From Klebsiella pneumoniae (lineage in GTDB: Bacteria; Pseudomonadota; Gammaproteobacteria; Pseudomonadales; UBA5518), in the NCBI GenBank assembly GCA_945862145.1, contig CAMAXE010000006.1, positions 62,001 to 126,000 of the forward strand: a stretch of DNA of 64,000 bases, in the 5' to 3' direction. Both the position numbers and the translations under genes were made by a program. Shown piece after piece: positions 49,564-62,977 of the stretch. Below the pieces are notes generated by a model, which did no database searches, had not been told where the DNA came from, and saw only the letters and a list, made by a program, of their open reading frames with translations. Every line of letters starts with the position of its first letter. Positions within the stretch are counted from its first letter, which is position 1.

Positions 49564-50721
49564 ATGACAGGCGCACGGTTTCCGCTGTCCAGCGCACAAC
49601 TCTCCGAGTTGTTGCTGTCCATCGGCGCGGCGGCTCCGCACCAGGCTGACTTCGCCCGCGTACAGGGAATGTGCAACTCGTATGTGGCTGCCGGCTCAGC
49701 ATCGATCAGCCTATGTAACGGCAATGACGGGAAAGTGCACTTTTTCGATATCGTTCCTCCCGCTCCTGCCTTCTGCGACTTGTACCGGCAGCGTTATTGG
49801 CAAGACGATCCCCTAAAGAGTGCCGTCGTGTTGGCCGCGCCGCGGCGCTTCTGGACCCGCGACCAGCTCCTGTCGCCAGAGGTCTGCGAAACCAACCCCT
49901 ATCTCACCGAAGTCTGCGCCCCTGCCCATTGCGCCGACGTCTGCATTGCACATATTCCCCTCCCGGCTGGCTATTACTGCCTGTGGGCCTTCTCCCGCAC
50001 CATCGACCAGCCACGCTTCTCGCGTCTCGAACTCGACTTTCTGGATATGCTGTTGCCTCATGTCGAGCAGGCGCTTCTGCGCCTTGGTCAGATCGAGCGC
50101 ATGAGTGTCTTTGCCGACATCGCCCAGGAGCGACTGCGCCAGTCCGGCCATGGGCTGATCGTGGTGGATCAGGAAGGTACGCCGCTCCATCTCAACCGGG
50201 TAGCGTCCACGCTGATCGCGGACGGCTCCCCGCTGACCATTCTGGACGGCAAACTCCGGCTGCAAGACGCACGGCTCGCGCCGCGTTTCGAGGAGTTTGT
50301 GCGCCGCTGCGGCTCGACTGCGCTCAGCAGTAGCATCATGGCAGCGGGCTCTCTTGCGGTGCCGCGCTCTGGTGCGCCGCCGTTCATGATCGGCGTAATG
50401 CCCTTCGGGCGGCAGCGGGTGCAGGCGTTCTGGGGGGGGACGGGGCGTGCGGTGGTGACATTGTTCGATCCCGCGCGCCCGCACATCGACACACGCGCCA
50501 CGCTGCGCGAGATGTATCGACTCTCCGATGCCGAGGCGGAGATCTGCTGGCGATTGGCTAACGGGGAGACCCTGGAAAAGATAGCCATCGATACCGACAC
50601 TACCCGCGAGACTCTGCGATCGCAGCTGAAACGTGTTTTTGCCAAGACCGGCACCAAGCGCCAGTCCGAGCTGGTGCGGTCTGTGCTTCTGGCGCCTGCC
50701 GTCTGGGCTCGCTTGCCCTGA
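49564..50721 (+). CDS. LuxR-HTH regulator C of a three-gene paralogue cluster
   Basis: A 385-residue paralogue of the two preceding regulators. N-terminal domain about 1-190, PAS-like segment (about 195-310; GLIVVDQEGTPLHLNRVAS), then LuxR-type helix-turn-helix (about 317-375; LSDAEAEICWRLANGETLEK, LRSQLKRVFAKTGTKRQSEL). The recognition block LKRVFxKTGTxRQxEL is shared with regulator B. It is second in an operon with B and is followed by the carA leader on the same strand. Confidence 0.8.
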   Translation: MTGARFPLSSAQLSELLLSIGAAAPHQADFARVQGMCNSYVAAGSASISLCNGNDGKVHFFDIVPPAPAFCDLYRQRYWQDDPLKSAVVLAAPRRFWTRDQLLSPEVCETNPYLTEVCAPAHCADVCIAHIPLPAGYYCLWAFSRTIDQPRFSRLELDFLDMLLPHVEQALLRLGQIERMSVFADIAQERLRQSGHGLIVVDQEGTPLHLNRVASTLIADGSPLTILDGKLRLQDARLAPRFEEFVRRCGSTALSSSIMAAGSLAVPRSGAPPFMIGVMPFGRQRVQAFWGGTGRAVVTLFDPARPHIDTRATLREMYRLSDAEAEICWRLANGETLEKIAIDTDTTRETLRSQLKRVFAKTGTKRQSELVRSVLLAPAVWARLP

Positions 50722-50756
50722 AACGTCCCGGCGTGCGGATGCCGCGGATTTTTTTC

Positions 50757-50785
50757 TTTCAAAGCGCGCGCGTAGTCCCTACAAT
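50757..50785 (+). promoter_or_regulatory. Candidate promoter of carAB
   Basis: TTTCAA (50757-50762), 17 bases, TACAAT (50780-50785). The -10 matches five of six; the -35 is weak. It would give a leader of about 200 bases containing an intrinsic terminator. Confidence 0.5.
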
Positions 50786-50855
50786 CCCGTTTCAGATTTC
50801 CGTTGGAATCACCCCGAGCGTTCCGGAGTAGACGGCGTCTGCAGCAAATCAGGGG

Positions 50856-50890
50856 CGAGATGAGACCGGCTGTTTCATCTCGTTTTTTTT
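50856..50890 (+). terminator. Intrinsic terminator in the carA leader
   Basis: CGAGATGA (50856-50863), 11-base loop, TCATCTCG (50875-50882), then eight T. It stands between the candidate promoter and carA, about 105 bases before the start codon. It may end regC transcription, or act as an attenuator of carAB. Confidence 0.85.
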
Positions 50891-50993
50891 CGCCCTCGAT
50901 TCGCTCTCCTCGCGCGTTGGATCGCACCGGTCGGAAAGCCGACGGGCGGGTTTCAGGGGCGAATTGTCGCCACGTCCAGACGAGGATCCTCCA

Positions 50994-52145
50994 TTGACCA
51001 CCGAGCGCAGCCGGCCCGCCCTTTTGGCACTTGAGGACGGCAGTCTATTTCGCGGGTGCGCCATCGGCGCCGACGGCGAGACCAGTGGCGAGGTGGTATT
51101 CAACACGGCCATGACGGGCTACCAGGAGATCCTCACCGACCCCTCCTACGCCCGGCAGATCGTCACCCTCACCTACCCGCATATCGGCAATACCGGGATC
51201 AACACCGAGGACGAGGAGTCGGGTCGCATCTGGGCGGCAGGCCTCGTTATTCGTGACCTGCCGCTGCTCGCCAGCAACTTCCGCTCCGGCTCCAACCTTC
51301 AGGACTACCTGATGTCCCGGCGAATCGTCGGCATCGCCGATATCGACACCCGCCGACTCACCCGGATTCTTCGCGAGAAAGGCGCCCAGAACGGCTGCAT
51401 CATGGCGGGAGACTGCGACCCGGCCGAGGCGCTGCTGCGAGCGCGGGCCTTCCCCGGTCTCAAAGGCATGGATCTCGCGAGCGTGGTGAGTGTTTCGGCA
51501 CCCTATACATGGAGCGACGGCAGTTGGGCGCTGGGCCGCGGCTTCACACGTCCCGAGCCCGGCGCCACCTTCAAGGTCGTCGCTTACGACTACGGTGTGA
51601 AGCGCAACATCCTGCGCATGCTGGCAGACCGGGGTTGCATGCTCACGGTGGTGCCCGCCAGGACCAGCGCATCGGACGTGCTCGCGCTCGCGCCCGACGG
51701 AGTGTTCCTCTCCAACGGCCCCGGTGATCCCGAGCCCTGCGACTACGCCATCAACGCCATCCGCACGCTGGTAGACAGCGGGCTCCCGGTGTTCGGCATC
51801 TGTCTTGGGCACCAGTTGCTTGGTCTTGCGAGCGGCGCCCGCACCCTGAAGATGAAATTCGGCCACCACGGCGCTAACCACCCCGTGCAGGATCTCGCCG
51901 ACGGCAGCGTGATGATCACCAGCCAGAACCATGGCTTCGCCGTTGACGAGGCCACGCTGCCTGCCACGCTGCGGCCAACCCATCGCTCGCTCTTCGATGG
52001 CTCCTTGCAGGGCATCCACCGCACCGACCGTCCGGCTTTCAGTTTCCAGGGTCACCCCGAGGCGAGCCCCGGCCCGCACGATGCGGCTGCACTGTTCGAT
52101 CATTTCATCGGCCTGATGCGCGAGCACAGCCGAGCCAGGGGGTAG
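50994..52145 (+). CDS. carA: Carbamoyl-phosphate synthase small subunit CarA
   Basis: Glutamine amidotransferase subunit that supplies ammonia to CarB for pyrimidine and arginine synthesis. The 383-residue protein has [32 protein letters not shown] and the class I amidotransferase triad: Cys in [10 protein letters not shown], His and Glu in [11 protein letters not shown]. The start is probably TTG 50994, with GAGG eight bases ahead and an N-terminus aligned with E. coli CarA (382 residues); TTG 50964 is an alternative. Confidence 0.96.
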   Translation: MTTERSRPALLALEDGSLFRGCAIGADGETSGEVVFNTAMTGYQEILTDPSYARQIVTLTYPHIGNTGINTEDEESGRIWAAGLVIRDLPLLASNFRSGSNLQDYLMSRRIVGIADIDTRRLTRILREKGAQNGCIMAGDCDPAEALLRARAFPGLKGMDLASVVSVSAPYTWSDGSWALGRGFTRPEPGATFKVVAYDYGVKRNILRMLADRGCMLTVVPARTSASDVLALAPDGVFLSNGPGDPEPCDYAINAIRTLVDSGLPVFGICLGHQLLGLASGARTLKMKFGHHGANHPVQDLADGSVMITSQNHGFAVDEATLPATLRPTHRSLFDGSLQGIHRTDRPAFSFQGHPEASPGPHDAAALFDHFIGLMREHSRARG

Positions 52146-52152
52146 CCAGCCG

Positions 52153-55371
<3,219 letters not shown>

Positions 55372-55435
55372 GCCGGCGGCTGGGTGCGGTTCAGGCCGCT
55401 GATGGAGTTCCGCACGGGCAATGGAGAAGGGGAAA

Positions 55436-55915
55436 ATGGTTACGCGGGTACCAATGACGGTAGGCGGAGCGCAGAAGCTTCGGGACGAACTCGATCAGCT
55501 GAAGCGCATCGACCGTCCGCGGATCTCGAAGGCGATCGCCGAGGCGCGCGAGCATGGCGATCTGCGCGAGAACGGCGAGTATCACGCCGCCCGCGAGCAG
55601 CAGAGCTTTGCCGAGGGGCGTATCAAGGACATCGAGGCCAAGCTCTCGGTGGCGCAGATCATCGATGTCAAAACGATCCCTGCCACGGGCAAGGTGATTT
55701 TCGGCACCACCGTGGCCATCGTCAACCTTGAGACCGACGAGACCTCCCGCTACCAGATTGTTGGCGAGGATGAGGCCTCGGTGCGTGAGCACCGCATCTC
55801 CGTGACCTCGCCGATAGCCCGCTCGCTGGTGGGCAAGGACATCGGCGAGGTGGTCAGCGTGAGAACGCCGGCCGGACCGGTCGACTACGAGATCGTCGAC
55901 GTCTTGCACATCTGA
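55436..55915 (+). CDS. greA: Transcription elongation factor GreA
   Basis: Rescues backtracked RNA polymerase by stimulating transcript cleavage. The 159-residue protein has the N-terminal coiled coil with the acidic tip ([20 protein letters not shown]) and the C-terminal FKBP-like domain ([19 protein letters not shown]). ATG 55436 is preceded by AGGGGAAA and gives the E. coli length (158); 55421 is an alternative. Confidence 0.97.
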   Translation: MVTRVPMTVGGAQKLRDELDQLKRIDRPRISKAIAEAREHGDLRENGEYHAAREQQSFAEGRIKDIEAKLSVAQIIDVKTIPATGKVIFGTTVAIVNLETDETSRYQIVGEDEASVREHRISVTSPIARSLVGKDIGEVVSVRTPAGPVDYEIVDVLHI

Positions 55916-55916
55916 T

Positions 55917-56228
55917 TCAGCCCGCCGGCTCGCGCAGCTTGCTCAACCGCGGATCGGCGGCAGGGTTGGGGCGGTAGACCAGTGCGATCTTGCCGATTTG
56001 CTGCACGGATTCGGCGCCCATGCGCTCACAGAACTCCCGCACGGTGGCGCGCCGCTCCTCGCGATCGTCTATGGTGAAGCGGACCTTGATCAGCTCGTGG
56101 TCCGTCAATGCGCGCTCGGCCTCGGCGCAGACGCCCTCGCTGAGCCCTTTGCCGGCTACAGTCACCACCGGGTTCAGCCGGTGTCCGATGCCGCGCAGTC
56201 GCTTCCTGAAATCGGCGTCGAGCGGCAT
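55917..56228 (-). CDS. yhbY: CRM-domain RNA-binding protein YhbY
   Basis: A 103-residue protein with the CRM fold: RKRLRGIGHRLNPVVTVAGK, GLSEGVCAEAERALTDHELI, KVRF and the GxxG-like loop region. YhbY associates with pre-50S particles in E. coli. It is transcribed opposite to greA and rlmE, divergent from rlmE, as in Pseudomonas. The frame extends to 56288 but ATG 56228 matches the family. Confidence 0.93.
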   Translation of the reverse strand: MPLDADFRKRLRGIGHRLNPVVTVAGKGLSEGVCAEAERALTDHELIKVRFTIDDREERRATVREFCERMGAESVQQIGKIALVYRPNPAADPRLSKLREPAG

Positions 56229-56312
56229 GATGTGCAGTCCCGGGTGAGGCAAGGGACGACAGTGTAGCCCATGCCCCGGGCCTGCCACGCAACGAGGAGC
56301 AAGACCGGGGCC

Positions 56313-56966
56313 ATGCCCAGATCAAAGAGCAGCGGACGTTGGCTCCGTGAGCACCACTCCGACCAGTACGTCCAGCGTTCCCGCGCCGACGGCTACCGCT
56401 CACGGGCGAGCTACAAGCTGCTCGAAATTTCCCGCGCCGACCGGTTGATCCGCCGCGGTGATCTCGTGGTGGACCTCGGAGCTGCCCCGGGCGGCTGGAG
56501 CCAGGTGGCAGCGGAGCTTGTGGGAGATTCCGGGCGCGTACTGGCCTCGGACATACTTAAGATGGACGCCTTGGCCGGTGTGGACTTCATCGAGGGCGAT
56601 TTCAACGAGGAGTCCGTTCTTGCCCGGGTTCTCGAGGCCCTCGGTGACCGTCGTGCCGACCTTGTAATGTCCGATATGGCCCCCAACATGAGCGGTATCC
56701 GGGACGTGGATCAGCCCCGGGCGATGTTGCTGGCGGAACTCGCGCTCGAGTTTGCCCGCAGCACCCTGAAACCGGGTGGCAGTTTTCTTTGCAAGGTGTT
56801 CCATGGCGAGGGCTTCGATGATTTCATCCGCGAGCTGCGCGCCAGCTTCGGGAGCGTGGCCACCCGCAAGCCTGACGCTTCGCGTGGGCGCTCCCGTGAG
56901 GTCTATGCCCTCGCCAGACAGTTCCGCGGCCCCGGCCCCGATTGGTCCGGTTCCCCGGTTTCGTAG
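56313..56966 (+). CDS. rlmE: 23S rRNA (uridine-2552) 2'-O-methyltransferase RlmE
   Basis: Methylates U2552 in the 50S A-loop. The 217-residue Rossmann protein has [31 protein letters not shown] (catalytic Lys), the SAM motif [31 protein letters not shown] (catalytic Asp) and [15 protein letters not shown] (catalytic Lys). ATG 56313 is preferred to 56271, which lies within the yhbY promoter side. ftsH follows, as in E. coli. Confidence 0.97.
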   Translation: MPRSKSSGRWLREHHSDQYVQRSRADGYRSRASYKLLEISRADRLIRRGDLVVDLGAAPGGWSQVAAELVGDSGRVLASDILKMDALAGVDFIEGDFNEESVLARVLEALGDRRADLVMSDMAPNMSGIRDVDQPRAMLLAELALEFARSTLKPGGSFLCKVFHGEGFDDFIRELRASFGSVATRKPDASRGRSREVYALARQFRGPGPDWSGSPVS

Positions 56967-57023
56967 TACATTCAATTGCCAAGCCGCCATTAGTCGCGGT
57001 CAAAACCCTGCGAGGACGCCGTC

Positions 57024-58955
57024 GTGAACGACATGGCCAAGAACCTGCTGCTGTGGCTGATCATCGCCGCAGTGCTGCTGTCGGTCTTCCAGAACTTCAA
57101 CGTGCAGCCCGCGCGCGAGCAGCTGAACTACTCCGCATTTCTGCAGGAAGTGAAGGGCGACCGGGTCAACCGGGTAATCATCGACGGGCTGCTGATCGTC
57201 GGCGAGCGTGGTGACGGTAGCCGCTTCGAGACCGTGCGTCCCAGCATTCCCGACGCAGGACTGATGGCAGACTTGCTGGACAACAGCGTGGTGGTCGAAG
57301 GGCGTCAACCCGAGCAGCCCAGCCTCTGGCAGCAGCTTCTGGTCGCGTCCTTCCCGATCATCATCATCATCGCCGTTTTCATGTTTTTCATGCGCCAGAT
57401 GCAGGGCGGCGCGGGCGGCCGCGGCGGACCGATGAGCTTCGGCAAGAGCAAGGCGCGGCTGCTCTCGGAAGACCAGATCAAGACCACCTTTGCCGATGTC
57501 GCGGGTGTGGAGGAGGCCAAGGACGACGTCCACGAGTTGGTAGAGTTCCTGCGTGATCCCTCCAAGTTCCAGAAGCTCGGCGGTCGCATCCCGCGCGGTG
57601 TGCTGATGGTGGGCCCACCCGGCACCGGCAAGACCCTGCTCGCCAGGGCCATTGCCGGCGAGGCCAAGGTGCCGTTTTTCTCGATCTCGGGCTCTGATTT
57701 CGTGGAGATGTTCGTGGGTGTGGGCGCGTCGCGTGTTCGCGACATGTTTGATCAGGCGAAAAAACAGGCCCCTTGCATCATTTTTATCGACGAGATTGAT
57801 GCCGTGGGCCGGCACCGCGGGGCAGGTCTCGGTGGCGGTCACGACGAGCGGGAACAGACGCTGAACCAGTTGCTGGTCGAGATGGACGGCTTCGAGCCCA
57901 ACGACGGCATCATCGTGATCTCGGCCACCAACCGACCGGATGTACTTGACCCCGCACTGCTGCGCCCGGGCCGCTTTGACCGCCAGGTGGTGGTGGGCCT
58001 GCCTGATATCCGTGGCCGCGAGCAGATTCTCAAGGTGCATATGCGTCGCGTGCCGCTCTCTGATGACGTTGATCCCGGCATCATCGCGCGCGGTACGCCC
58101 GGTTTTTCCGGTGCTGACCTCGCCAATCTGGTGAACGAGGCGGCGCTCTTTGCCGCCCGCTCCAACCGCCGTGTGGTGTCACAGCAGGAGTTCGATCTGT
58201 CCAAGGACAAGATCATGATGGGCGCCGAGCGCAAATCGATGGTCATGTCGGAAAAGGAAAAGCGGAACACCGCCTACCACGAGGCCGGCCACACCATTGT
58301 GGGCCGCACGGTCCCCGAGCACGACCCGGTCTACAAGGTAAGCATCATCCCGCGCGGGCGAGCGCTCGGCGTCACCATGTTCCTTCCCGAGGAAGACCGG
58401 TATTCGCACAGCCGGCGCGGCCTGATGAGCGCGCTCTGCAGCCTGTTCGGTGGCCGGATCGCCGAGGAACTGATCCTCGGTCCCGATGGCATCACGACCG
58501 GTGCGACCAATGACATCCAGCGGGCCACCGACATCGCCCGTAAGATGGTGACCAAGTGGGGTCTTTCGGAGCGCATGGGTCCGCTCAACTACGACGAGGG
58601 GCAGGAGGAAGTGTTCCTCGGCCGCAGCGCCGCGATGGGTGGCAAGCACACCTCCGATGAGACGGCCAAAAAGATCGACGAGGAAGTGCGCCGCATCATC
58701 GACGAGGCCTATGCCACCGCACGCCAGATCCTGATCGACAATACCGACAAGCTCCACGCCATGGCCAAGGCACTGGTGCAGTTCGAGACGCTGGATTCCG
58801 TCCAGATCGACGACATCATGTCTGGCCGAGAACCGCGCCCCCCGGCTGAACCGGGAAGTTCCGGTAGCAAGACGGGATCGTCGGCGGGTCCGGCGGATGG
58901 TCGGACAGACGCGGCTCCCAGCGCTGCAATCGGTGATCCCGCCGGCGAGCACTGA
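57024..58955 (+). CDS. ftsH: ATP-dependent zinc metalloprotease FtsH
   Basis: Membrane-bound AAA protease that degrades sigma-32, LpxC and damaged membrane proteins. The 643-residue protein has two membrane helices ([15 protein letters not shown] and [16 protein letters not shown]), Walker [17 protein letters not shown], Walker [12 protein letters not shown], the SRH block and the zinc site HEAGH ([10 protein letters not shown]). The C-terminal tail is Pro/Gly/Ser-rich. GTG start with GAGGA upstream. Relevant to the heat-shock genes in this window because FtsH controls sigma-32. Confidence 0.98.
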   Translation: MNDMAKNLLLWLIIAAVLLSVFQNFNVQPAREQLNYSAFLQEVKGDRVNRVIIDGLLIVGERGDGSRFETVRPSIPDAGLMADLLDNSVVVEGRQPEQPSLWQQLLVASFPIIIIIAVFMFFMRQMQGGAGGRGGPMSFGKSKARLLSEDQIKTTFADVAGVEEAKDDVHELVEFLRDPSKFQKLGGRIPRGVLMVGPPGTGKTLLARAIAGEAKVPFFSISGSDFVEMFVGVGASRVRDMFDQAKKQAPCIIFIDEIDAVGRHRGAGLGGGHDEREQTLNQLLVEMDGFEPNDGIIVISATNRPDVLDPALLRPGRFDRQVVVGLPDIRGREQILKVHMRRVPLSDDVDPGIIARGTPGFSGADLANLVNEAALFAARSNRRVVSQQEFDLSKDKIMMGAERKSMVMSEKEKRNTAYHEAGHTIVGRTVPEHDPVYKVSIIPRGRALGVTMFLPEEDRYSHSRRGLMSALCSLFGGRIAEELILGPDGITTGATNDIQRATDIARKMVTKWGLSERMGPLNYDEGQEEVFLGRSAAMGGKHTSDETAKKIDEEVRRIIDEAYATARQILIDNTDKLHAMAKALVQFETLDSVQIDDIMSGREPRPPAEPGSSGSKTGSSAGPADGRTDAAPSAAIGDPAGEH

Positions 58956-58963
58956 GCCAGGTG

Positions 58964-59803
58964 ATGCTTCGCTGCGGGGCGCGCAGCCTCGACCTGTCGC
59001 GCCCACGCGTGATGGGTGTGATCAACCTCACGCCAGACTCCTTCTCCGATGGCGGCAGTCTCTGGCGCGACGGGCGCCCCGACGCTGACCGGCTGCTGCG
59101 GCGCGCGGAGAAGATGGTCGCTCACGGCGCCGACATCCTCGATTTGGGCGGCGAGTCGACGCGGCCCGGAGCGAGTCCCGTCGGCGAGCAGGAAGAAATC
59201 GATCGGGTGCTCCCCGCACTTCAGGCCATCGCCGCCAGACTCGATATCATCACCTCGATTGACACCAGCTCCCCTGCGCTCATGCGAGAGGCCGCCGCCG
59301 CCGGTGCCGGCCTGATCAACGATGTGCGCGCCCTGGGCAGGCCAGGGGCCATGGCGGCTGCTGTGTCCACCGGGCTCGCCGTGTGCCTCATGCACATGCG
59401 GGGCGAGCCGGGCACCATGCAGGAGGCACCCGCCTATAACGATGTGTGCGCCGAGGTGGGCGCATTTCTGCGTGATCGGGCCGCCGCCTGCGAGGCCGCT
59501 GGCGTTGCGCGCGAGCGACTCCTGCTCGATCCGGGCTTCGGCTTCGGCAAGACGCTGGCGCACAATATCCACCTGTTCCGAGGCCTTGGTGGGCTGGTCG
59601 GGTCCGGATTCCCCGTTCTGGTGGGTGTGTCGCGCAAGGCCATGATCGCCCGTATCCTGCAGCGCGATACCCGCCGGCGTCTGGCGGGTGGGCTGGCGCT
59701 GGCTACACTTGCCGCAAACGCCGGGGTCGCGCTGATACGTACCCACGATGTCCTTGCCACGCGGGATGCACTCGCGATGGTGACTGCCTTGCGCGGGGAG
59801 TGA
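58964..59803 (+). CDS. folP: Dihydropteroate synthase FolP
   Basis: Joins p-aminobenzoate to dihydropterin pyrophosphate in folate synthesis and is the sulfonamide target. The 279-residue TIM barrel has [36 protein letters not shown] and [18 protein letters not shown] 58964 is chosen; GTG 58961 is three bases upstream. Conserved order ftsH-folP-glmM. Confidence 0.97.
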   Translation: MLRCGARSLDLSRPRVMGVINLTPDSFSDGGSLWRDGRPDADRLLRRAEKMVAHGADILDLGGESTRPGASPVGEQEEIDRVLPALQAIAARLDIITSIDTSSPALMREAAAAGAGLINDVRALGRPGAMAAAVSTGLAVCLMHMRGEPGTMQEAPAYNDVCAEVGAFLRDRAAACEAAGVARERLLLDPGFGFGKTLAHNIHLFRGLGGLVGSGFPVLVGVSRKAMIARILQRDTRRRLAGGLALATLAANAGVALIRTHDVLATRDALAMVTALRGE

Positions 59804-59810
59804 AGCAACG

Positions 59811-61163
59811 ATGAGCAGGCGTTATTTCGGCACTGACGGCATCCGCGGCAAGGTAGGTGTTGCGCCCATCACCCCCGATTTCGTGCTGAAGCTGGGTTGG
59901 GCAGCAGGCCGCGTGCTGGGGCGCCAGGTGCGTGACAGCCGCTCGCGCAACCTGGTGATCATCGGCAAGGACACCCGCATTTCGGGCTATATGTTCGAGT
60001 CCGCACTGGAAGCAGGACTGGTCGCCGCTGGCCTCGACGTGTCTTTGCTGGGCCCCATGCCCACACCGGCGGTCGCCTACCTGACCCGCACCTTCCACGC
60101 GGTGGCCGGCATCGTCATCAGCGCCTCACACAACCCCTACGAAGACAACGGCATCAAGTTTTTTTCCGCCCGCGGCGCCAAGCTTCCCGACGAGATCGAG
60201 CAGCAGATCGAGGCCGAGCTCGCCGGCCCGATGCACACGCGCGACTCCAGCGGTCTTGGCAAGGTGACCCGGATGGCCGATGCCGGCGGACGCTACATCG
60301 AGTACTGCAAAAGCACCTTCCCCTCCGAGATGAACCTGGAAGGGCTGAAAATCGTGGTCGATTGCGCCCACGGCGCCACCTATCAGGTGGCTCCTGCCGT
60401 ATTTGCGGAACTGGGCGCCACGGTGATCGAGCTCGGGGTGGAGCCGGACGGCTTCAACATCAATCGCGGCGTCGGCTCCACCTCGCCCGCGGCCCTGATA
60501 GAGGCAGTGCGCGCTCACGGCGCGGATATGGGTATCGCACTCGATGGCGATGGTGACCGTTTGATCTGCGTGGATGACACCGGCGCCACTGTCGATGGCG
60601 ACGAACTCCTGTACATCATCGCGGCCGACCGCCACCGGCATGATGGTGGCTGCACCGGGGTGGTCGGCACCCTGATGAGCAACCTCGGGGTAGAGCTCGC
60701 CTTGCGCGGGCTTGGCGTGCCTTTCGCGCGTGCCAAGGTCGGCGACCGTTATGTGCTCGAGATGCTGGCCGAGAAGGGCTGGCGGCTGGGCGGTGAGTCC
60801 TCCGGCCACATCATCTGTCTAGATGTGAGCACCACGGGCGATGGCATTGTCTCGGCACTTCGGGTGCTCGCCGCGATGCAAGCGGGTGGGCGCAGCCTCC
60901 GGGAACTGCGCGCTGGCGTGACCAAGTTCCCGCAGGTAATGATCAACGTCGCCGTGGCGGTGCGCGCCGACCCCCTGGCCAACGCACGGGTCGCCAGCGC
61001 CGTGGTTGCAGTCGAGACTGCGCTCGCCGGGCGGGGCCGGGTGTTGTTGCGCGCCTCGGGCACGGAGCCGCTGATCCGCGTGATGGTCGAGGGCGAAGAC
61101 GGCGAGGCCGTGGAGCGCCACGCGACCGAGCTCGCACATCTGGTGCGTTCGGAGCTTGCCTGA
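59811..61163 (+). CDS. glmM: Phosphoglucosamine mutase GlmM
   Basis: Interconverts glucosamine 6- and 1-phosphate for peptidoglycan and LPS precursors. The 450-residue protein starts [20 protein letters not shown], with the phosphoserine in [18 protein letters not shown], the metal loop [14 protein letters not shown], the sugar loop [12 protein letters not shown] and the phosphate-binding [12 protein letters not shown]. Confidence 0.98.
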   Translation: MSRRYFGTDGIRGKVGVAPITPDFVLKLGWAAGRVLGRQVRDSRSRNLVIIGKDTRISGYMFESALEAGLVAAGLDVSLLGPMPTPAVAYLTRTFHAVAGIVISASHNPYEDNGIKFFSARGAKLPDEIEQQIEAELAGPMHTRDSSGLGKVTRMADAGGRYIEYCKSTFPSEMNLEGLKIVVDCAHGATYQVAPAVFAELGATVIELGVEPDGFNINRGVGSTSPAALIEAVRAHGADMGIALDGDGDRLICVDDTGATVDGDELLYIIAADRHRHDGGCTGVVGTLMSNLGVELALRGLGVPFARAKVGDRYVLEMLAEKGWRLGGESSGHIICLDVSTTGDGIVSALRVLAAMQAGGRSLRELRAGVTKFPQVMINVAVAVRADPLANARVASAVVAVETALAGRGRVLLRASGTEPLIRVMVEGEDGEAVERHATELAHLVRSELA

Positions 61164-61245
61164 TGGTCGCCATGGAGATCTTCGGCTTCCTTGTGCGGCT
61201 GGTGTGTCTTGGTTACCATCTCGCCCGCTTTCAGGGGGGTAAGCT

Positions 61246-62013
61246 GTGCGGCAAGCGCTGGTAGCCGGCAACTGGAAGATGCATGGTTCGCAGGGCATGG
61301 TCCGCGAGCTGGTGCCGGCTCTGGTAGGGGCTTTGCGCGGACTCGAAGCGGAGATCGTGGTCTGTCCACCGTTTCCCTTTCTGCCCCTTGCCTCCGACCT
61401 GTTGCAGGGTTCGTCGATCGCGTTGGGAGCGCAGGACCTGCATACGGCTGAAAGCGGTGCCTGCACGGGCGATGTTTCTGGCCCGATGCTGCGCGATGTG
61501 GGCTGTACCTGGGTGATCGTGGGTCATTCCGAGCGGCGCGCAGGACACGAGGAGCACGATGCGCTGGTGGCCGACAAAGCCCTGGCCGCGCTGCGGGCGG
61601 GACTGCGACCGATTGTGTGTGTCGGTGAGACGGGCCGGCAGCGCGAGAGCGGCCAGGCTCTCCGCGTCGTGGCGGGGCAATTCGCGGCACTGTTGGCGCG
61701 GTTAGGTCCTGGCTTCGCGGAGTCTCTCACCTTGGCTTACGAGCCGGTGTGGGCAATTGGAACGGGTGTGACGGCTTCGCCGGAGCAGGCCCAGGAGATG
61801 CACCATAGGCTACGGGCGCAGGCAGAGAGCCATGCTCAGGGTCTGGGAGCCCGGATGCGACTGCTGTACGGTGGAAGTGTGAAGGCGGCTAATGCCGCAG
61901 AATTGTTTGGGATGCCGGATATCGACGGTGGGCTGATTGGCAGCGCATCTCTTGATGCCGGAGAATTTGCGGCGATTTGTCGTGCCGCTGAAGGAATGTC
62001 ATGGAACAAGTGA
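61246..62013 (+). CDS. tpiA: Triosephosphate isomerase TpiA
   Basis: Glycolytic isomerase. The 255-residue barrel has the substrate Lys in VAGNWKMHG, catalytic His in IVGHSERR, catalytic Glu in AYEPVWAIGTG and the phosphate loop YGGSVKAANA. Start is GTG at 61246. Its last 13 bases overlap secG, a conserved pairing. Confidence 0.97.
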   Translation: MRQALVAGNWKMHGSQGMVRELVPALVGALRGLEAEIVVCPPFPFLPLASDLLQGSSIALGAQDLHTAESGACTGDVSGPMLRDVGCTWVIVGHSERRAGHEEHDALVADKALAALRAGLRPIVCVGETGRQRESGQALRVVAGQFAALLARLGPGFAESLTLAYEPVWAIGTGVTASPEQAQEMHHRLRAQAESHAQGLGARMRLLYGGSVKAANAAELFGMPDIDGGLIGSASLDAGEFAAICRAAEGMSWNK

Positions 62014-62468
62014 TCCTCGTTATCTATGTGCTGCTTGCCGCGGCCATGGTTGGTCTCATCCTGCTGCAACAAGGCAAGGGCGCCGACGCCGGCGCCTCCT
62101 TCGGTGCTGGCGCCTCGCAGACTGTTTTTGGGTCTGTCGGTGCGGGCAACGTGCTCACCCGCAGCACCGCCATCCTCGCAACGCTGTTCTTTCTGTTCAG
62201 TGTCGGGCTGGCAGTGATGGCAAAACATAAGGCTGAGGCGGCAAGAGAGGGAGGAATACCGCTGTCAGCCGAGCTGCAGTCCAAGGATAATGCGCCGGTC
62301 GCTCTCGGCGATATTCCTGTGTCAGAGAAGGCGCAGGTGGCCGTGCCGGCCGCTCCGGCCTCGGATATTCCGACGGCGAGTCAGGCAGAGGTTCCCGAGC
62401 AGACGCCCGCCGTCGTTGGGGGCGCGGAGCCAGCAGTCCAGCAGAAGCCCGGGTCGCCAGGCGAGTGA
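62001..62468 (+). CDS. secG: Preprotein translocase subunit SecG
   Basis: Accessory membrane subunit of the SecYEG channel. The first helix (VILVIYVLLAAAMVGLILLQ) leads to the loop GKGADAGASFGAGASQTVFGS, then a second helix (TAILATLFFLFSVGLAVM). An unusually long Pro/Ala/Glu-rich tail (about 85-155) follows. Total 155 residues against about 110 in E. coli. Overlaps tpiA and precedes tRNA-Leu. Confidence 0.97.
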   Translation: MEQVILVIYVLLAAAMVGLILLQQGKGADAGASFGAGASQTVFGSVGAGNVLTRSTAILATLFFLFSVGLAVMAKHKAEAAREGGIPLSAELQSKDNAPVALGDIPVSEKAQVAVPAAPASDIPTASQAEVPEQTPAVVGGAEPAVQQKPGSPGE

Positions 62469-62489
62469 GCGGTAAGTTTTCAGGTACAT

Positions 62490-62574
62490 GCCCAAGTGGT
62501 GGAATTGGTAGACACGCTATCTTGAGGGGGTAGTGGCGTAAGCTGTGCCGGTTCAAATCCGGCCTTGGGCACCA
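62490..62574 (+). tRNA. tRNA-Leu (anticodon GAG)
   Basis: An 85-base class II tRNA: acceptor GCCCAAG/CTTGGGC with encoded CCA, D-loop GGAATTGGTAGAC, anticodon stem CTATC/GGTAG with loop TTGAGGG (anticodon GAG), a variable arm TGGCGTAAGCTGT and T-arm GCCGGTTCAAATCCGGC. In the conserved secG-tRNA-Leu-tRNA-fMet-rimP order. Confidence 0.97.
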
Positions 62575-62725
62575 TCTGATTCGCATGTTTTCGATGGCAG
62601 TCGGTCCTGCGACTGCCTGTTCCCGGACAGTCCCGATGATCAGCGCTTTTAGTGCTTGACCCGGGAAGAAACGCCTTCTTATACTTGCGCTCCCTTTTGG
62701 GGGGTGCCGGTTCTCCGGTTGTTGA

Positions 62726-62802
<77 letters not shown>

Positions 62803-62850
62803 TTTTCGAGATCCGGTTCCGGGCTTAAGGGCTCGGGGCACGGATAAAAG

Positions 62851-62873
62851 AAAGCCCCCTCGCGGGGCTTTTT
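62851..62873 (+). terminator. Intrinsic terminator after tRNA-fMet
   Basis: AAAGCCCC (62851-62858) and GGGGCTTT (62864-62871) with a 5-base loop and a T run. Separates the tRNA transcript from rimP-nusA. Confidence 0.88.
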
Positions 62874-62936
62874 GTTGTCAGGTGGATACCAGGGCAGCCC
62901 AAGCTGGGTGCCCGGGCAGTACCGATGCAATGGGAA

Positions 62937-62961
62937 GTGGGCCATGAGCCCATTTTTTTTT
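62937..62961 (+). terminator. Weak intrinsic terminator/attenuator just before rimP
   Basis: TGGGC (62938-62942), loop CATGA, GCCCA (62948-62952), then nine T. The stem is short (five pairs plus a G-U). It ends 16 bases before the rimP start and may attenuate the nusA operon. Confidence 0.5.
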
Positions 62962-62977
62962 GGGGTTGGTGCACGGC

